A stretch of DNA of 64,000 bases from Symbiodinium sp. CCMP2592 (Eukaryota; Sar; Dinophyceae; Suessiales; Symbiodiniaceae), in the NCBI GenBank assembly GCA_905221615.1, contig CAJNDT010001305.1, positions 1-64,000 of the forward strand. Direction: 5' to 3'. Below the pieces are notes generated by a model. That model worked only from the letters and a program-made list of their open reading frames with translations, had not been told where the DNA came from and ran no database searches. The translations under genes were made by a program, and so were the position numbers. This document shows, piece by piece, positions 1-9,962 of this stretch. Numbering within the stretch: position 1 is the stretch's first letter; every line of letters begins with the position of its first letter.

Positions 1-813
1 CTGAAAGATGCGCAAGGGAAAGTGATCCCAACATTGCTTGTGAGGCAGAACGTGACGTTTGTTTTCACGAAGGAGTCTGGAAAGAAATTGAAGATCACGG
101 ACAGTGCTGTTTGCGGCAATGTCACCCAACCTTTGTTTGCTGTAGGAAAGATGTGGAAGTTAGGTTGGGGCACGGTGAATGAGGATGGACAGTTGTGGTT
201 GAAGAAAGGAAGTGTTCGGATACCGATCTATTTCAAAAGGAAATCCTCAATCGCGAGGATGTGCATCAGGAGACTTGAAGACGCGGAAGAGATGAATATC
301 CAGCCTGTGAGGCTGGAAAGAGAACTGAAGCAAGAGCTTAAGAGCAAAGAAGATGAGGATGGTTGGTTTGTGCTGAACGATGGCACACCTGCAAGGTTTG
401 ATTGGTATATGGGGAAGACGTTTGACCCAACAGGTCAGTTCCCGAACCGACTCTACGAGGGAGAAGGAGATGAAGGTGATTACTTTCCGTACCGAACAAC
501 CTTGCTTGGAAAGCTAAAAAGAAGTGGAGAAAGAGTTCTGAATGAAGTGGATTGGAAAAGTATGGATTTCTTTCAGTGCGCTGAGATTTGGAAGGATCGC
601 GAAAGAGTTCAGCTTGGAGCGAGTCCTCAAGACAGGTTTGAGGTGATGGTCATCTTGTTGGAGAAAGGAAGGAAAGAACCGAGTGACTACGGGTTGCTCA
701 CGAAAGAGAGTTGGCGCAGGAAGGAGTGCCAATGGAGGTCACAGGGACCTCAACGGGTTCAAGAGAAAAGAAAGAAAGCGAGAAGGAGGAACCCAGACGA
801 GGAGTACCGGTGA
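1..813 (+). pseudogene. Copia-type pol fragment downstream of the protease active site (5' cut by window edge)
   Basis: The reading frame is open from the first base, so the gene begins outside the window. The start resembles the stretch just after the DSG active site of the retropepsin in the second copia element of this window (around 6440-6700): both have a 'DAQG' motif, then 'QPL' and a G-[RK]-[LM]-x-K-x-G-W motif. The catalytic Asp would lie upstream of base 1. The rest is charged and Glu/Lys-rich, as in the protease-integrase linker. The frame ends in a stop at 813, but homologous coding continues in another frame from about 715, so there is a frameshift near 711-720. This is one of two frameshifts before the integrase, and I read the locus as a dead retroelement fragment. 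No LTR was found. Confidence 0.6.
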
Positions 814-1091
814 TTGGAGAAGATGAGGAAGAAGTCATGGTGATTGGACCAATGAAGATGACACGCCAGAGTGAGTTGAAGGAGATGAAGGCGGCGTGCA
901 AGTATCTTCATATCTCCAAGAATGGATCAAGGGAGATTTTGTGGAAGAGACTCAAGAAAGAGGTTGCGTTAAGCAAGGTGAAGGCGCAAGCCCAAATCTC
1001 GGAAGACATTTGGAAAGAATTCGAGCGCGAGCCCATTCCTGAGGCTCTGCCGGCTTTGCCGAGCCCGGAAGAGATATATAGAAGCTCATGA
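711..1091 (+). pseudogene. SAP-domain segment of the same copia-type pol
   Basis: This frame continues the polyprotein. After an acidic linker (about residues 20-50) comes a helix-turn-helix stretch with the SAP pattern: LKEMKAACKYL, then HISKNGSREILWKRLKK. A SAP motif (SAF-A/B, Acinus, PIAS) is a ~35-residue two-helix DNA-binding fold, with a leucine-rich first helix, a central Gly and a second helix rich in Leu and basic residues. A related stretch occupies the same position, between protease and integrase, in the second copia element (about 7290-7400). The frame runs into a stop at 1089-1091. The next domain resumes one frame over after an ATATATA run (1074-1080), where a one-base slip is likely. 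SAP assignment is by pattern; family membership is inference. Confidence 0.55.
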
Positions 1092-1839
1092 GTTGACGCA
1101 TCTGCCGAGAGCGCCCTGGTGTGAAGCATGCCAGGCGGCAAAGAGTAGAGAAGACAACTTTGAAGAGACCAAAGAGAAAGCGCAACGGCCCGTGTTTAGT
1201 GTGGACTTTAAGTTCACAGGAACGCAAGGAGACGAAAAGGAAAGAGATCCGCTTGCTATTCAACTTGCTGGTGTTGACAATGACACAAAGCTCCTGATAG
1301 CTATCGCGGTGCCAACGAAAGGAGGAGATGCGGTCATTAACCATGCGGTGAGTGAAGTGGTGAGAGTGCTAGCCCTTTTGGGTTACGCGGAAGTGGTTCT
1401 AAGGACAGACACAGAGCCAGTGATGGTTGCCATCAGAAGAGGAGTTCAAGTGGCAAGAGCCAAACAAGGCTTGAAAACGGAGTTGCAAGATGCCACGCCA
1501 GATGAACATCAAGGGTTGCCTGTTGAGAGGTATATCCAGACTGTGAGGAACCTAGCGAAGACGTTGTTGGCAACGGTGGAACAAAGGAGTGGAACGGCCA
1601 TCGGATCTGACGTCCCGCTTTATAGCTGGGCGTACAGACATGCAGCATGGCTGCATAACAGGTTTCATGTTGGAAAAGATGGCAGGACAGCGTTTGAAGC
1701 AACAGTGGACCGAAGGTACAAAGGGAAGTTGGCCCCGTTCGGGTCAGCAGTGTTCGGAAAGGCTGTGCCCAAAGTGAAGGAAAAGGAGAACCTTGGGAAA
1801 AGGGAGTCTTTCTTGGAAAAGACTACGCGAGCAATTTGA
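1072..1839 (+). CDS. GAG-pre-integrase zinc motif plus retroviral-type integrase core (copia-type)
   Basis: The segment opens with the zinc-binding GAG-pre-integrase signature: His residues in the EAHELTHLP stretch followed by WCEAC (CxxC). An RNase H-fold integrase core follows with a plausible DDE triad: Asp in FSVDFKF, Asp in LRTDTEP and Glu in LPVERYIQ. The tail WLHNRFH, then a Lys/Pro-rich region, is typical of copia-type integrases. The enzyme would join retroelement cDNA to chromosomal DNA in the nucleus. The frame is open before the first in-frame Leu codon, so it has no start of its own; it was part of the polyprotein above. It stops at 1839 and no reverse transcriptase follows, so the element is 3'-truncated. 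The triad looks intact but the polyprotein is frameshifted upstream. Confidence 0.75.
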   Translation, partial: RYIEAHELTHLPRAPWCEACQAAKSREDNFEETKEKAQRPVFSVDFKFTGTQGDEKERDPLAIQLAGVDNDTKLLIAIAVPTKGGDAVINHAVSEVVRVLALLGYAEVVLRTDTEPVMVAIRRGVQVARAKQGLKTELQDATPDEHQGLPVERYIQTVRNLAKTLLATVEQRSGTAIGSDVPLYSWAYRHAAWLHNRFHVGKDGRTAFEATVDRRYKGKLAPFGSAVFGKAVPKVKEKENLGKRESFLEKTTRAI

Positions 1840-2526
1840 AGTTACATTCTTTGAACACTTGCAGAAGATATGGCTTTATCGTTCGAAGAAAAACAACATG
1901 ACAAAATGACTCCGAGAACTGAGTCCAATTTTGATTTGTTGTTTTAGGGCTTTTCTTTTACACTGCCTTTTTATGAACCCTCATTTATACATGCTGTAAA
2001 CCAGTTGAAGAATACATTCACCCGTCGCAGCTTGACCTCTCGAAGGGGCAGGAAGCCCTGAATCGGGCGAGAGAGTTTTATTTGAAATACCCACCCTCTC
2101 CACCCTAATTTGTCCGTGGAACGTGCAGGGATTACATCAGTGTTGTGCTACCTCAGGAAGCTTTGGACCTCTGCTTGAGGTTACTCAGGTATGCTTTGTG
2201 CATTTAAGACCTGGTTCGGGTCTTGGCTCTCTGCTTCGCAGTTCTTTCGGTCTTGCTCGTCTTCGACTGGCAGGCTGTTCACTAAGGTTCAGATTGTGAG
2301 CCGTGCACGGCTTGAGAGTGGCTTGTACTCCTTACGGAGGGGACGAAAAGAGTCTTGTGTCTCACAGGACCGACAGTTCGAAGATATCTGCCGTGTGCGG
2401 TACTTGCTACCCCACCGTGTGAAAATAGCGTCGAGCTTTGAACTTCTTGCATGTGACATGTGTGAGTGCAAGCATTCATCCCTGAAGGTTCAAACATGAT
2501 AGACATCAAAACACAAAGCACGATCT
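1840..2526. other. Non-coding stretch after the first copia fragment
   Basis: No convincing coding frame or recognised repeat. The composition is mixed, with T-rich runs around 1920-1980. It could be the 3' non-coding part of the preceding element or the 5' leader of the coding relic that follows; nothing in the sequence decides this. Confidence 0.4.
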
Positions 2527-2923
2527 TTGAACGATAACTTGATTGGCACAGGCCGAGGAGTGATCAAGGCGAGAACGATGAGAAGATGTGCCACGGCATA
2601 TCAGCCGGAGCTTTTGCAGCTTTCGGTTGGAGCTCCATGGGATCATCAGTTGAAGGCGTTGCGGTTCAAGAAGAAAAGAATTGTGCCTATTGAAGATGGG
2701 CCCGGATTGCCTAGGTTGGCCGTCGAGGCAGAAAGAAAAGGAGAAGAAGAAAGAAGAAGTGATAATGATGGTTGTCATGCTGTGCAACAGTAGCTTGTGG
2801 AGAAGCTTTGTTGAAAGTGTTGAGTACATGTTTCATGCCGCCGCCGTTTTCTACTCAAGGAAAGAAGTGAAAGAAAAAGAGGTTGAAGAAGTTTGGAAAG
2901 AAAAAGAAAAGAGAGAAAGAAAA

Positions 2924-4063
2924 ATGGCAGGAAGTGAAGGTGTGATGGAAAAGACAAAGCAGGCTCTGGTGGAAGCCTACGAAGCACAACTGAAAGCGAT
3001 GATTGCGAACGAAGCCGAGTCGATAGAGTCAGTGGAGTGAAAACAGCGAGAAGCGACGAAAAGAGAGTGAACCTCTTCGACGTGCGGAAGGAGGTAGTGA
3101 ACCTCAACAAACTCGCACCGAAAAGTGTGCAGCAGAGTGCGGCTGCCGAGTCTAGTGGAGACCAAAGCGATGTAATGAAGCTCCGGACGGAGGAGCTCTT
3201 GCAGAAGCAAGAAGAGGCCAAGGCAAGGCGCCAGGCCCAGGTAGAGAAAGCAAACGAAGAAAAAGAAAAGCGAGAGCCGAGGAGCCAAAGGAAGAACCAA
3301 CGAAGGCCGAAGAGCCAAAAGAAGAGCCAAAGGAAGAGCCGCAGAAGGCCAAAGAGCCGAAAGAAGAAAAAGAAAAGGACGACGAGCCGGAGAGCTCGGA
3401 GAAAGAAGAGGAGGAGAGCTCAGAGAGAGAAGAAGAGGAGAGCTCGGAGAAAGAAGAAGAGGAGAAAGGACAAAGAAAAAGAAGGAAGAGAAGGAGTCAT
3501 CCGACGAAGAGTTTCAAGAGATTATGAAGAAGTTTGCGAAGAAGTCGGTGACGAAAGAGGAAGAGAGGGTCCGGGAAATTCTCGGAGAGATGAAGGATCT
3601 TCAGGCGAAGATCGACGAGAAAAGGAAGAAGTTTGCGGTCTACAGCGACCACTATGCCTACAGGCAAAAGCAGAAGAAGTTGAAAGAGGAAGAGAAGGAG
3701 TGCCTCATCAAGAAGGAGGCGGAAGTGAAAGAGGAAATGAGAAAGATTGCCGAAGAGGCATATGTGGAAAAAGAGAAGATCGAGAAGCAGCTGGAGACGA
3801 TCCGAAAGGAAGAAGAGATTCAAGAGGCCGAAGCAACGCAGGTGATGGATGAAGAGGCTGAGCTTATAGCCGAGATGGATGTGATGCGGGCAAGGCTTGC
3901 ACAAGCGTTGCGAGAGCTGCGCGAGAAGCGCAAGGAGATGAAGCTTCCGGATGAGAAGCTGGAATTGGGTGAAGACGCAAAGACAGTGTTGGAAGAGTTC
4001 GAAAAGAAAAGAGAAAGGCCAAGGAGATCAGAGAGATCAAAGAGGCAAAGGAGAAAGAAGTGA
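2924..4063 (+). pseudogene. Lys/Glu-rich coiled-coil protein relic, frameshifted; possibly retroelement gag
   Basis: Coding is spread over three overlapping frames. From the ATG at 2924 an amphipathic helix runs to a stop at 3040. The next frame continues immediately (KRVNLFDVRKEV) and passes into repeats of a PKEEP/AEEPKEE type and runs of SSEKEEEE around 3260-3460. From about 3500 a third frame encodes a long heptad-like coiled coil (EIMKKFAKKSVTKEEE onward) ending at 4063. The plus strand is almost pure purine over 3200-4060, so any one-base slip still gives an open, charged frame. I do not recognise a family. Its position before a copia element and its likeness in composition to the first element's linker suggest a decayed gag, but a broken host coiled-coil gene is equally possible. 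Confidence 0.4.
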
Positions 4064-4536
4064 AAGAAGAAGTAGTGAAGAAAGTTTTCCCGCACGCGTG
4101 CCCACCATTTTACTTGTATTTCACATGTGTTTTACAGTCATACTCTTTTTCTCTGCAGTTTCACTTGAGATCTCTACTTCCGTGCGAAATCATGGCTCAA
4201 GAAATGAGGGTTGTGGGACTCTGTTTTTCTTCATGGTAGCGGAGCTCGACCGAGCTCCAGGGTCCTTCGGGTTTCGTTCAGGGAACCAGGACCTCAGCTT
4301 TGAATTTGCGGTTCGTTGTTGGGGAACTCGTGTAGTGTAAGCGCGGCCGGGTAGCCTGCAATCCTGCCGCCGAGCAGAAGAGCCATATCCTGGTGCCAGC
4401 GCCTCGAACAGAGTGTCAGACGGTTGCCGTATCAATCTGACATTGCATTGCAAATCCTTCTGTGCTGCTTTGTGCGTTAGCCTAGAGCCTCCTGAGCATT
4501 GCATTGCATTTGAGTGATTGATTTGAAAGTGGAGAG
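4064..4536. other. Leader region upstream of the second copia element
   Basis: No gene seen. It contains a spliced-leader-like motif at 4179-4201 and short GCATTGCATT repeats (4443-4510) just before the gag start codon. It may hold the 5' untranslated part or the remnant of an LTR, but no matching 3' copy was found because the element is truncated at its 3' end. Confidence 0.35.
4179..4201 (+). other. Possible relic of the dinoflagellate spliced leader (weak)
   Basis: The stretch starts TCCGT and ends TGGCTCAAG, like the two ends of the 22-nt dinoflagellate spliced leader, but the middle differs and is one base longer. Genomic relic leaders arise when trans-spliced mRNAs are copied back into DNA. 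The match is partial and could be chance. Confidence 0.25.
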
Positions 4537-5238
4537 ATGGCTGCCGCAGCAGCCGCCGGGCCTCCGATCCCGGACGATGACAGTGATCCTGAAGAGTTGG
4601 GTCCTGTGGAAGGGCCTCAGCTTCCGCCTTTGAATCCTTTTGCAGCCGCGAGCCCAGCTGCAGCTTCGCCGACACATGTGACATTGTCGGCTGAGATGTT
4701 TGAGCGTGTGATGCAAGCCGTTGCCTCTTCTAGAAGCAGTAGCAGCCCCGAAGGATTGGATTCCCGTGACTTGCTGCGCCTTCTGCCGAAACCGGAAGTC
4801 TTTAAGGTGCCTCCCAAGCAGGATGAACATGCGGCATGGCTTAGCTGGTGGTGGGGCACAAGGCAATACATTACTGCGTTGGACCAGCGCTTTGACAGTG
4901 ACATAGCTGTGATCGAGGCAAACCTGTCTCGAGAGGTTGTTCTTTCGCCTTCGGACCCACAGGGGACAGCCGTCAGGTCAGCTCAATTGTATGCCATATT
5001 GTGCTCACTCCTGAAAGGAAAGGCGCTTTCCATTGTGCGCCAGATCGACAGCAAGCGAGGGTACGAAGCACTTCGACTGTTGCTTATGCAATATCAGCCT
5101 CCCTCGAAGGTTCGGTCTTTGGGCATTCTGTCTGCATTGACTACCATCAAATCCTTTGACCACCGACAGCCCATTCTGCCTCAGCTTCTTGAGTTAGAGC
5201 GTGCCTTTGAAGAATACCAGCGTGCCAGGAGTCCTTGA
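4537..5238 (+). CDS. Copia-type gag, N-terminal part
   Basis: Starts at an ATG in an Ala-rich context (MAAAAAAGPPIPDDD). After a low-complexity N-terminus, residues about 85-230 form a helical domain resembling retrotransposon gag (UBN2-like): a LPKPEVFKVP motif, an aromatic WLSWWWGTR helix, LYAILCSLLKGKAL, then a helix with GYEALRLLLMQYQP and LLELERAFEEYQ. Gag would form the cytoplasmic particle that packages element RNA. The frame ends at 5238, but gag homology (LLLRSI onward) continues in the next frame from 5235, so a one-base shift near 5226-5238 has split the protein. The split could mimic programmed frameshifting, but its position inside gag argues for decay. Confidence 0.65.
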   Translation: MAAAAAAGPPIPDDDSDPEELGPVEGPQLPPLNPFAAASPAAASPTHVTLSAEMFERVMQAVASSRSSSSPEGLDSRDLLRLLPKPEVFKVPPKQDEHAAWLSWWWGTRQYITALDQRFDSDIAVIEANLSREVVLSPSDPQGTAVRSAQLYAILCSLLKGKALSIVRQIDSKRGYEALRLLLMQYQPPSKVRSLGILSALTTIKSFDHRQPILPQLLELERAFEEYQRARSP

Positions 5239-5780
5239 AAAGTGCTCTTCTTCTGAGGAGCATTACGGCGAGCACGCGCTCGCACATCGCAGCCTCCCTG
5301 GATGAGAATGCAAGCTACAGCACGTTGCGTGAGTGTGTGCTTAAGTTTGAGAGAACTCAGTTCAAGTGGTCTGGCATGCACGTGTTTTCACCTGATGGCT
5401 TGTTTGCAGCTAGCAACGCCGATGCTGGCGGTCAGCAGCCAATGGATGTCGATGCCGTTACCAAAGGCAAAGATCGGAAAGGCAAGAAAGGACCCAAAGG
5501 CAAAGGCAAGGGTGACAAAGGCAAGCAGGGCAAAGGTCAGTGGAACTACCAGCAGAACCAGTGGGGTCAGCCGAAAGGCAAAGGCAAAGGTGACAAAGGC
5601 AATAAAGGCAAGCAGCAGCCGTGGCAGGGCAACCAATGGCAAGGCAAAGGTCAGTGGAACCAGCAGTCATGGCGCCGTGTCACAGGTCACCGATGCGAGC
5701 ACTGCAGTGCCGCAGCAGAGTCCGTGCCCGAGCCCAGCCGCATCTACATCTCAGGTCCAGGGTGCGGTTCGCAGGGTTGA
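5235..5780 (+). CDS. Copia-type gag, C-terminal part with Lys/Gly-rich tail
   Basis: Continues the gag domain (SALLLRSITAS, then TLRECVLKFERTQFKW), followed by a long basic tail of KGKGKGDKGKQGKGQ-type repeats and Gln/Trp-rich units (about residues 75-145), likely RNA-binding. A CCHC zinc knuckle is expected here in copia gags, but only scattered Cys/His residues are present, so it appears lost or disrupted. Near 5690 the true frame shifts again: the frame covering 5690-6096 (DASTAVPQQ, then VDFADGFVFDM) is the natural continuation. The repetitive K/G codons make slippage likely. Confidence 0.6.
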   Translation: MKSALLLRSITASTRSHIAASLDENASYSTLRECVLKFERTQFKWSGMHVFSPDGLFAASNADAGGQQPMDVDAVTKGKDRKGKKGPKGKGKGDKGKQGKGQWNYQQNQWGQPKGKGKGDKGNKGKQQPWQGNQWQGKGQWNQQSWRRVTGHRCEHCSAAAESVPEPSRIYISGPGCGSQG

Positions 5781-6084
5781 CTTCGCGGATGGATTTGTTT
5801 TCGACATGACAAGCCTCGATAATGCCCCTGTGTCGCAGTTTCGCGTGCAGACCATCACTTTGCCTAGTGATTGCGCAAGTGTGTGCAGTGATGTGTGTGA
5901 TTCAGAGAACAACGACGAGATCCATTGCAATCACCTGCCACAGTCTGGGCCCCAGGCCGCATGCGAGCCAAGCTTGGAATTTTCATTTTCGGACGATTTT
6001 AGCTTGGATGCCAATTTTCATGAATCCCCAACTTTCAGTGCAGCCGCATCGCCGAGCAGTCACATGTCCAGTTGGTGTGACGTG

Positions 6085-7632
6085 TGTGAGTCATAACAAC
6101 TACGAGATCCGTTGCAATCACCTCCAGTCTGGGCCTCTTTGTTTTGACATGTCATACAGCGATGACAAGAGTGACTGGGTCCATGCGTCAGCGACTGGAG
6201 ACGCCGTGTGCATTTTGCCTGAGTGTCCCCAGTCCTTCGGTGATTGGTCGTACGATGGCACCATGGGTCCTACGCCTGAGTGCCACTCAGAGTCAAGTGC
6301 AACGCCTCAGAGTTTTGTCCGTGCTGTGTGCCAGGAGCTTGAAACAGTGATTGTCGACAGCGGTGCTGATCTGTCATGTGTGCCGTTCAGTTATAGCACA
6401 GCAGGAGAGAAGGTTGCCAAGGCATTTTCAGCTCAGGTCAGGGATGCACAAGGTTCCAAGATGAAGGTTGCAGCGCAAAGGAACATCCAGTTCCAGATCA
6501 CCGGCCGCGATGGCCGTCCCATCACGTTGCGTGAAAAGTGCATTGCAACTGGGGTGTCCCAGCCTCTTCTTTCTCTCGGCCGGTTGATCAAAGCCGGATG
6601 GTACCCCTCGCGAGATGACTATGGCATGTTCCTTGTGCATCAGCAGTCAGGAGCTGAGATTCCCATGCAGTTCAAAGGCAACAGCCTGAGCTTGGATGCT
6701 TCAGTGTTTCGGGTTGAAGATGACATCGATGCCATAGGTGAGCCGATTGCACATGTTCGGTTTACTCTTGCTGAGCCTTCAGATGAGCTTGAGAACTCGC
6801 CTTATGGCTGGCACATGTCTACGAGCGGGAACCATTTTGTGTGGAGAGGAGTCACTTCCTTGTACATTGATCCCTCCTTGCTCGTTCCCTTGACTCTTCC
6901 TTGCAGGACCACGCTTGTGCATTACCAAGGGTCATGGAAAATCCTTGAAAAGTCCGTCGAGTGGCAGCTGCTGATCAATGCCACGGCGCCGCTCCCGTGT
7001 GGCGAGGCCGACTGCATCACCATTTTGAGCAGCGGCGATGAGGATCCTGAGATTTTCGGAGTCAAGGTTGAAGGTGCCGTTGAGTCTTACAGTGGCGAGC
7101 AAGGTGAACCCGAGCCGCAGGCCGACTTCGGCGCTGACGCGCCCGAGGGAGTTGATTTTGATTTTGATTTTCACATGGGCCAAGAGCCAGAGGAAGTCGC
7201 ACCAGTGCCGGAGCCAGTTGCAGATGCATTTGAGGCGCCGCCAGTGCGCCAGCAAGTAGACCAGGATGTTGTGATTGACGGCGTCGCTCTTTCTGTGCAT
7301 TCCGCCCTCGGGGCGTTGAAGGCTGCCTGCGAGAAGTTAGGGCTAAGTAAGTCCGGCTCGAAGCAACGCTGCTTTGATCGCTTGAAGGCCTACCAGCAAA
7401 AGCAACAGCTCTCGGCCGAGGTTGAAATTTCGCGACACGCCGCCGATGCTTCCTCCCGTGACCCAAACATGCAGCCGATGCCAGCGCCGCCCTCTCGTGA
7501 GGCGCAGTTGCTGCATGAGGTCACCCACCTGCCATATGCTGCGTGGTGCAGCCACTGTGTGATGATGAAGGCAGTGCCGGACCGGCATACGGTGGATCCC
7601 AAGGGTTCTCGTGCCTACCCTACCATAAGCTT
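6085..7632 (+). CDS. Copia-type retropepsin, SAP-like domain and pre-integrase zinc motif
   Basis: The open frame spans 5822-7855, but homology begins near 6085 and the native element ends at 7632, where the nested insertion starts. The protease active site is VIVDSGADLSCVP (Asp-Ser-Gly). It is followed by the conserved QPLLSLGRLIKAGW strand region. A long acidic linker leads to a SAP-like helix pair (ALGALKAACEKLGL, SKSGSKQRCFDRLK) and then HEVTHLPYAAWCSHC, the GAG-pre-integrase His/Cys zinc motif. The retropepsin would mature the gag-pol polyprotein. After 7632 the open frame runs by chance into the inserted element for about 220 bases. A short segment (about 5900-5960) is repeated imperfectly at 6085-6145, with a frame change between the copies. 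Confidence 0.7.
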
Positions 7633-7836
7633 ACCGTTTGGGTTCCCCAAAAGGATTGTCTCGTGGTTTGAGCCGGGAGGGTGGGCCGGGGGAAAAATGA
7701 AAAACTTTGCGTCAGGCTTCGCGCCGCTTGGAAAGTACTTTGGTAATTTCGTAGATTGCAATGCCATGAGTTCCTCTTGCTTGTCTGCACTAACTGCGTT
7801 TTGCTTGAGCTCAGGTCAACTGTACGAATGTCGTTG
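7633..7836 (+). repeat. Split direct repeat A1 (left terminus)
   Basis: 204 bp starting ACCGTTTGGG; same as A2 at 15788-15991 except for one base in an A-rich run (AAAAATG versus AAAAGTG). It starts right after the host copia codon fragment AGC-TT. Confidence 0.9.
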
Positions 7837-7901
7837 GTGTGTGAGGGGCGGGTAGACCTGCGGCTCGATAGGCATGGGCAGCGAGCTCAGCAGCAGTCGG
7901 C

Positions 7902-9962
7902 ATGAAGAGACATGCCGATTGGTCGGCGCTGCATGGTCTTGATCCTGCATTGATTGCTGCTATCCGTGAGAATTATTCGAGCATTGTGCATTTTGATGGG
8001 GCTTTTGATGATGAGGGCGAAGCAGCAAATACAGTGGAGGAGCTCCTTGGGGATAAGAAGCCAGCTGAAGAAATCAACAAGTTGGCAAGCAGCTTGTGGA
8101 ACTGGAAGGAGAAACGGTTGCATCGTGGGCCATCAAGTGTTCGCATTTTGCAGGAGCACATCCGCGAGCTTCCCGTGAAGGTTCCAAGGAAGATGAGGGA
8201 CATCACAGCGGTGTTTGAAGACGAGGTGCAGATGACTCCAGCTGTTGCGTTGTCGCAATTGAAGAGGGCTGTGAGAACTTCAAAGGCGAGTGGGAGCCGG
8301 GAAGAGATGGAAACGAAGATCCGAGAAAGATGGGCGATGCAGCTCGTAGTGTATATCAAGGAAGCAGAGTTGCCTTGCTCAGAACGCCTGGAAGCACTGG
8401 GCGACAGCAAGGCGACGTGGTTGAGGATCTTTGGAAATCGGCGAGGCAAAACACTTCGGAATCGGGCGCGTTCTTGGATGCCAGTGAGAGAATGGCTAAT
8501 GGTGACTACTGGGGCCCCGTGGCCGGCAGATGTGGGACAAATCCTGAAATATCTTGAGGAGCGACATGCTGTGAAGGCGATGGGTAAGACAGTGCCGCGG
8601 GCAATATTGGCGAGCATCTCTCTTCTTGAAGTTGTGGGAATGGTTCCGTCTGAGCGGCGGCTGTGTGAAGACCAGCTCTTGCTTGAAACGATTCGGTCAT
8701 GGAGTGCTGAGCTTGAGACTGGTGCACCACCGGCCAAACCAGCGCCAATGTTGCCCGTGGTGGTGCTGCTAGCTTGTGAGCTGGTGGTTTGCCGGCCCAG
8801 CTACGAGGTGGGATTGCGATACATGGCTTTCATCTTGCTGTTGATGTGCTGGGCTAGCCTGAGAGCTGATGACGTGCAGAACATCAGTCCTACGTCTGTG
8901 AAGCTCAGCCAGGTGGGTCTGCGATTCGTTTTGAATAAGACTAAAACGAGTGGACCGGGCCGCAAGGTTGGGGAACTTCATGGATTTGTCTCTCGCGCTG
9001 CTTGCTTGAGTGGGTTTGACTGGATTATGGAAGGGCACAAGCTTCTCTCTGCAGAACTGCTCGCGTGGCCTCGTGATTTTCTCTGTCCTGCATTCACGAA
9101 AGACTGGGACGGGGCCTCAAAGGAATACATGGAGGCAGAAGGGCTAGCATTGCAGATCAGACGTTTCCTTCAGCATCTCCCCACTCCTGTCAGGCAGCAG
9201 GGAATCTGGAAAGTTTCGAGAGAGCTCTTGTTGCCAGGTCAGATGGCAAATTACTGGTCAGGGCACAGCGCGAGGCATGTGCTAACAAGCTTGGCAGCAG
9301 CACTTGGCATAAGCAAGGATCGGCGGGACTATCTAGGCCGATGGGCCTACGCAGAGCATGGTTCGCAGGACTATGTGCTGACTTCGAGGCAGGTGGTGCA
9401 AGCAGTGCAGAACTTTGTTTGCAAGAGCCTGCTGATCGGAAGTCCGGAGGGAGGCTACATCGAGGAAGAGCTTCTCTTCTCGATAAAGACTTTTGCTGAG
9501 GGCCTGGGGCTTGAGAGTGTTGCAATCCTGAATGCATGCACTGTCTTGAAATGGGATGAAAGTGAAGAGACCTTCAAGCTAGGGGGCGCGTTTCCCAGCA
9601 TCCCGTTGGGGCCTGACCGGGTCCGGGCTTCAGCAGGCGATCTTGATGCAGAGTTGCCTGGGCCTTATGAGGCATTTGAAGGCGGGGAAGATACTGATGA
9701 GGCTCCGTACTTCATCACCGTCTCCAGGCGGGGTTTCCGCCGTCTTCACTTGTCAAAGAGCTGTGCTGTGAGACGGGAGAACTGCCTTGAGACTATACCG
9801 GTCATGAAACTGACCGAGGGCATTGCTGATGCTGTATGCAAGTTGTGTCGCCCGAAGATTGAGAGCTGCGATGATTCATCCACTAGCGGGTCGGAGGACT
9901 CGCAGGAAGGGCAAGGGACTGAGCCAGAAGCGCTTGAGCCATCAGTGCCGAGTTTTACTTGA
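7902..9962 (+). CDS. Tyrosine recombinase of the YR retrotransposon
   Basis: 686 codons from the ATG at 7902. Residues about 165-250 form an N-terminal helical core-binding region. The catalytic domain shows the full YR set: Arg321 in WASLRADDV, Lys near 346-348 in NKTKTS, His455-x-x-Arg458 in SGHSARHV, Trp481 in LGRWAYAEH and the nucleophile candidate Tyr491 in QDYVL. A C-terminal His/Cys cluster (about 595-640: RLHLSKSC, later CKLCRP) may bind zinc. The enzyme would insert circular element cDNA by site-specific strand exchange, leaving no target duplication, which fits the flanks. The frame is intact, so this could be active. YR family and catalytic order are clear from motifs; assigning it to DIRS/Ngaro rather than Crypton rests on the linked RT and the split repeats. 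Confidence 0.85.
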   Translation: MKRHADWSALHGLDPALIAAIRENYSSIVHFDGAFDDEGEAANTVEELLGDKKPAEEINKLASSLWNWKEKRLHRGPSSVRILQEHIRELPVKVPRKMRDITAVFEDEVQMTPAVALSQLKRAVRTSKASGSREEMETKIRERWAMQLVVYIKEAELPCSERLEALGDSKATWLRIFGNRRGKTLRNRARSWMPVREWLMVTTGAPWPADVGQILKYLEERHAVKAMGKTVPRAILASISLLEVVGMVPSERRLCEDQLLLETIRSWSAELETGAPPAKPAPMLPVVVLLACELVVCRPSYEVGLRYMAFILLLMCWASLRADDVQNISPTSVKLSQVGLRFVLNKTKTSGPGRKVGELHGFVSRAACLSGFDWIMEGHKLLSAELLAWPRDFLCPAFTKDWDGASKEYMEAEGLALQIRRFLQHLPTPVRQQGIWKVSRELLLPGQMANYWSGHSARHVLTSLAAALGISKDRRDYLGRWAYAEHGSQDYVLTSRQVVQAVQNFVCKSLLIGSPEGGYIEEELLFSIKTFAEGLGLESVAILNACTVLKWDESEETFKLGGAFPSIPLGPDRVRASAGDLDAELPGPYEAFEGGEDTDEAPYFITVSRRGFRRLHLSKSCAVRRENCLETIPVMKLTEGIADAVCKLCRPKIESCDDSSTSGSEDSQEGQGTEPEALEPSVPSFT

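Noticed and set aside
7633..7855. End of the copia open frame continuing past 7632
   Set aside because: These bases are repeat A of the inserted element; the open frame is accidental read-through.
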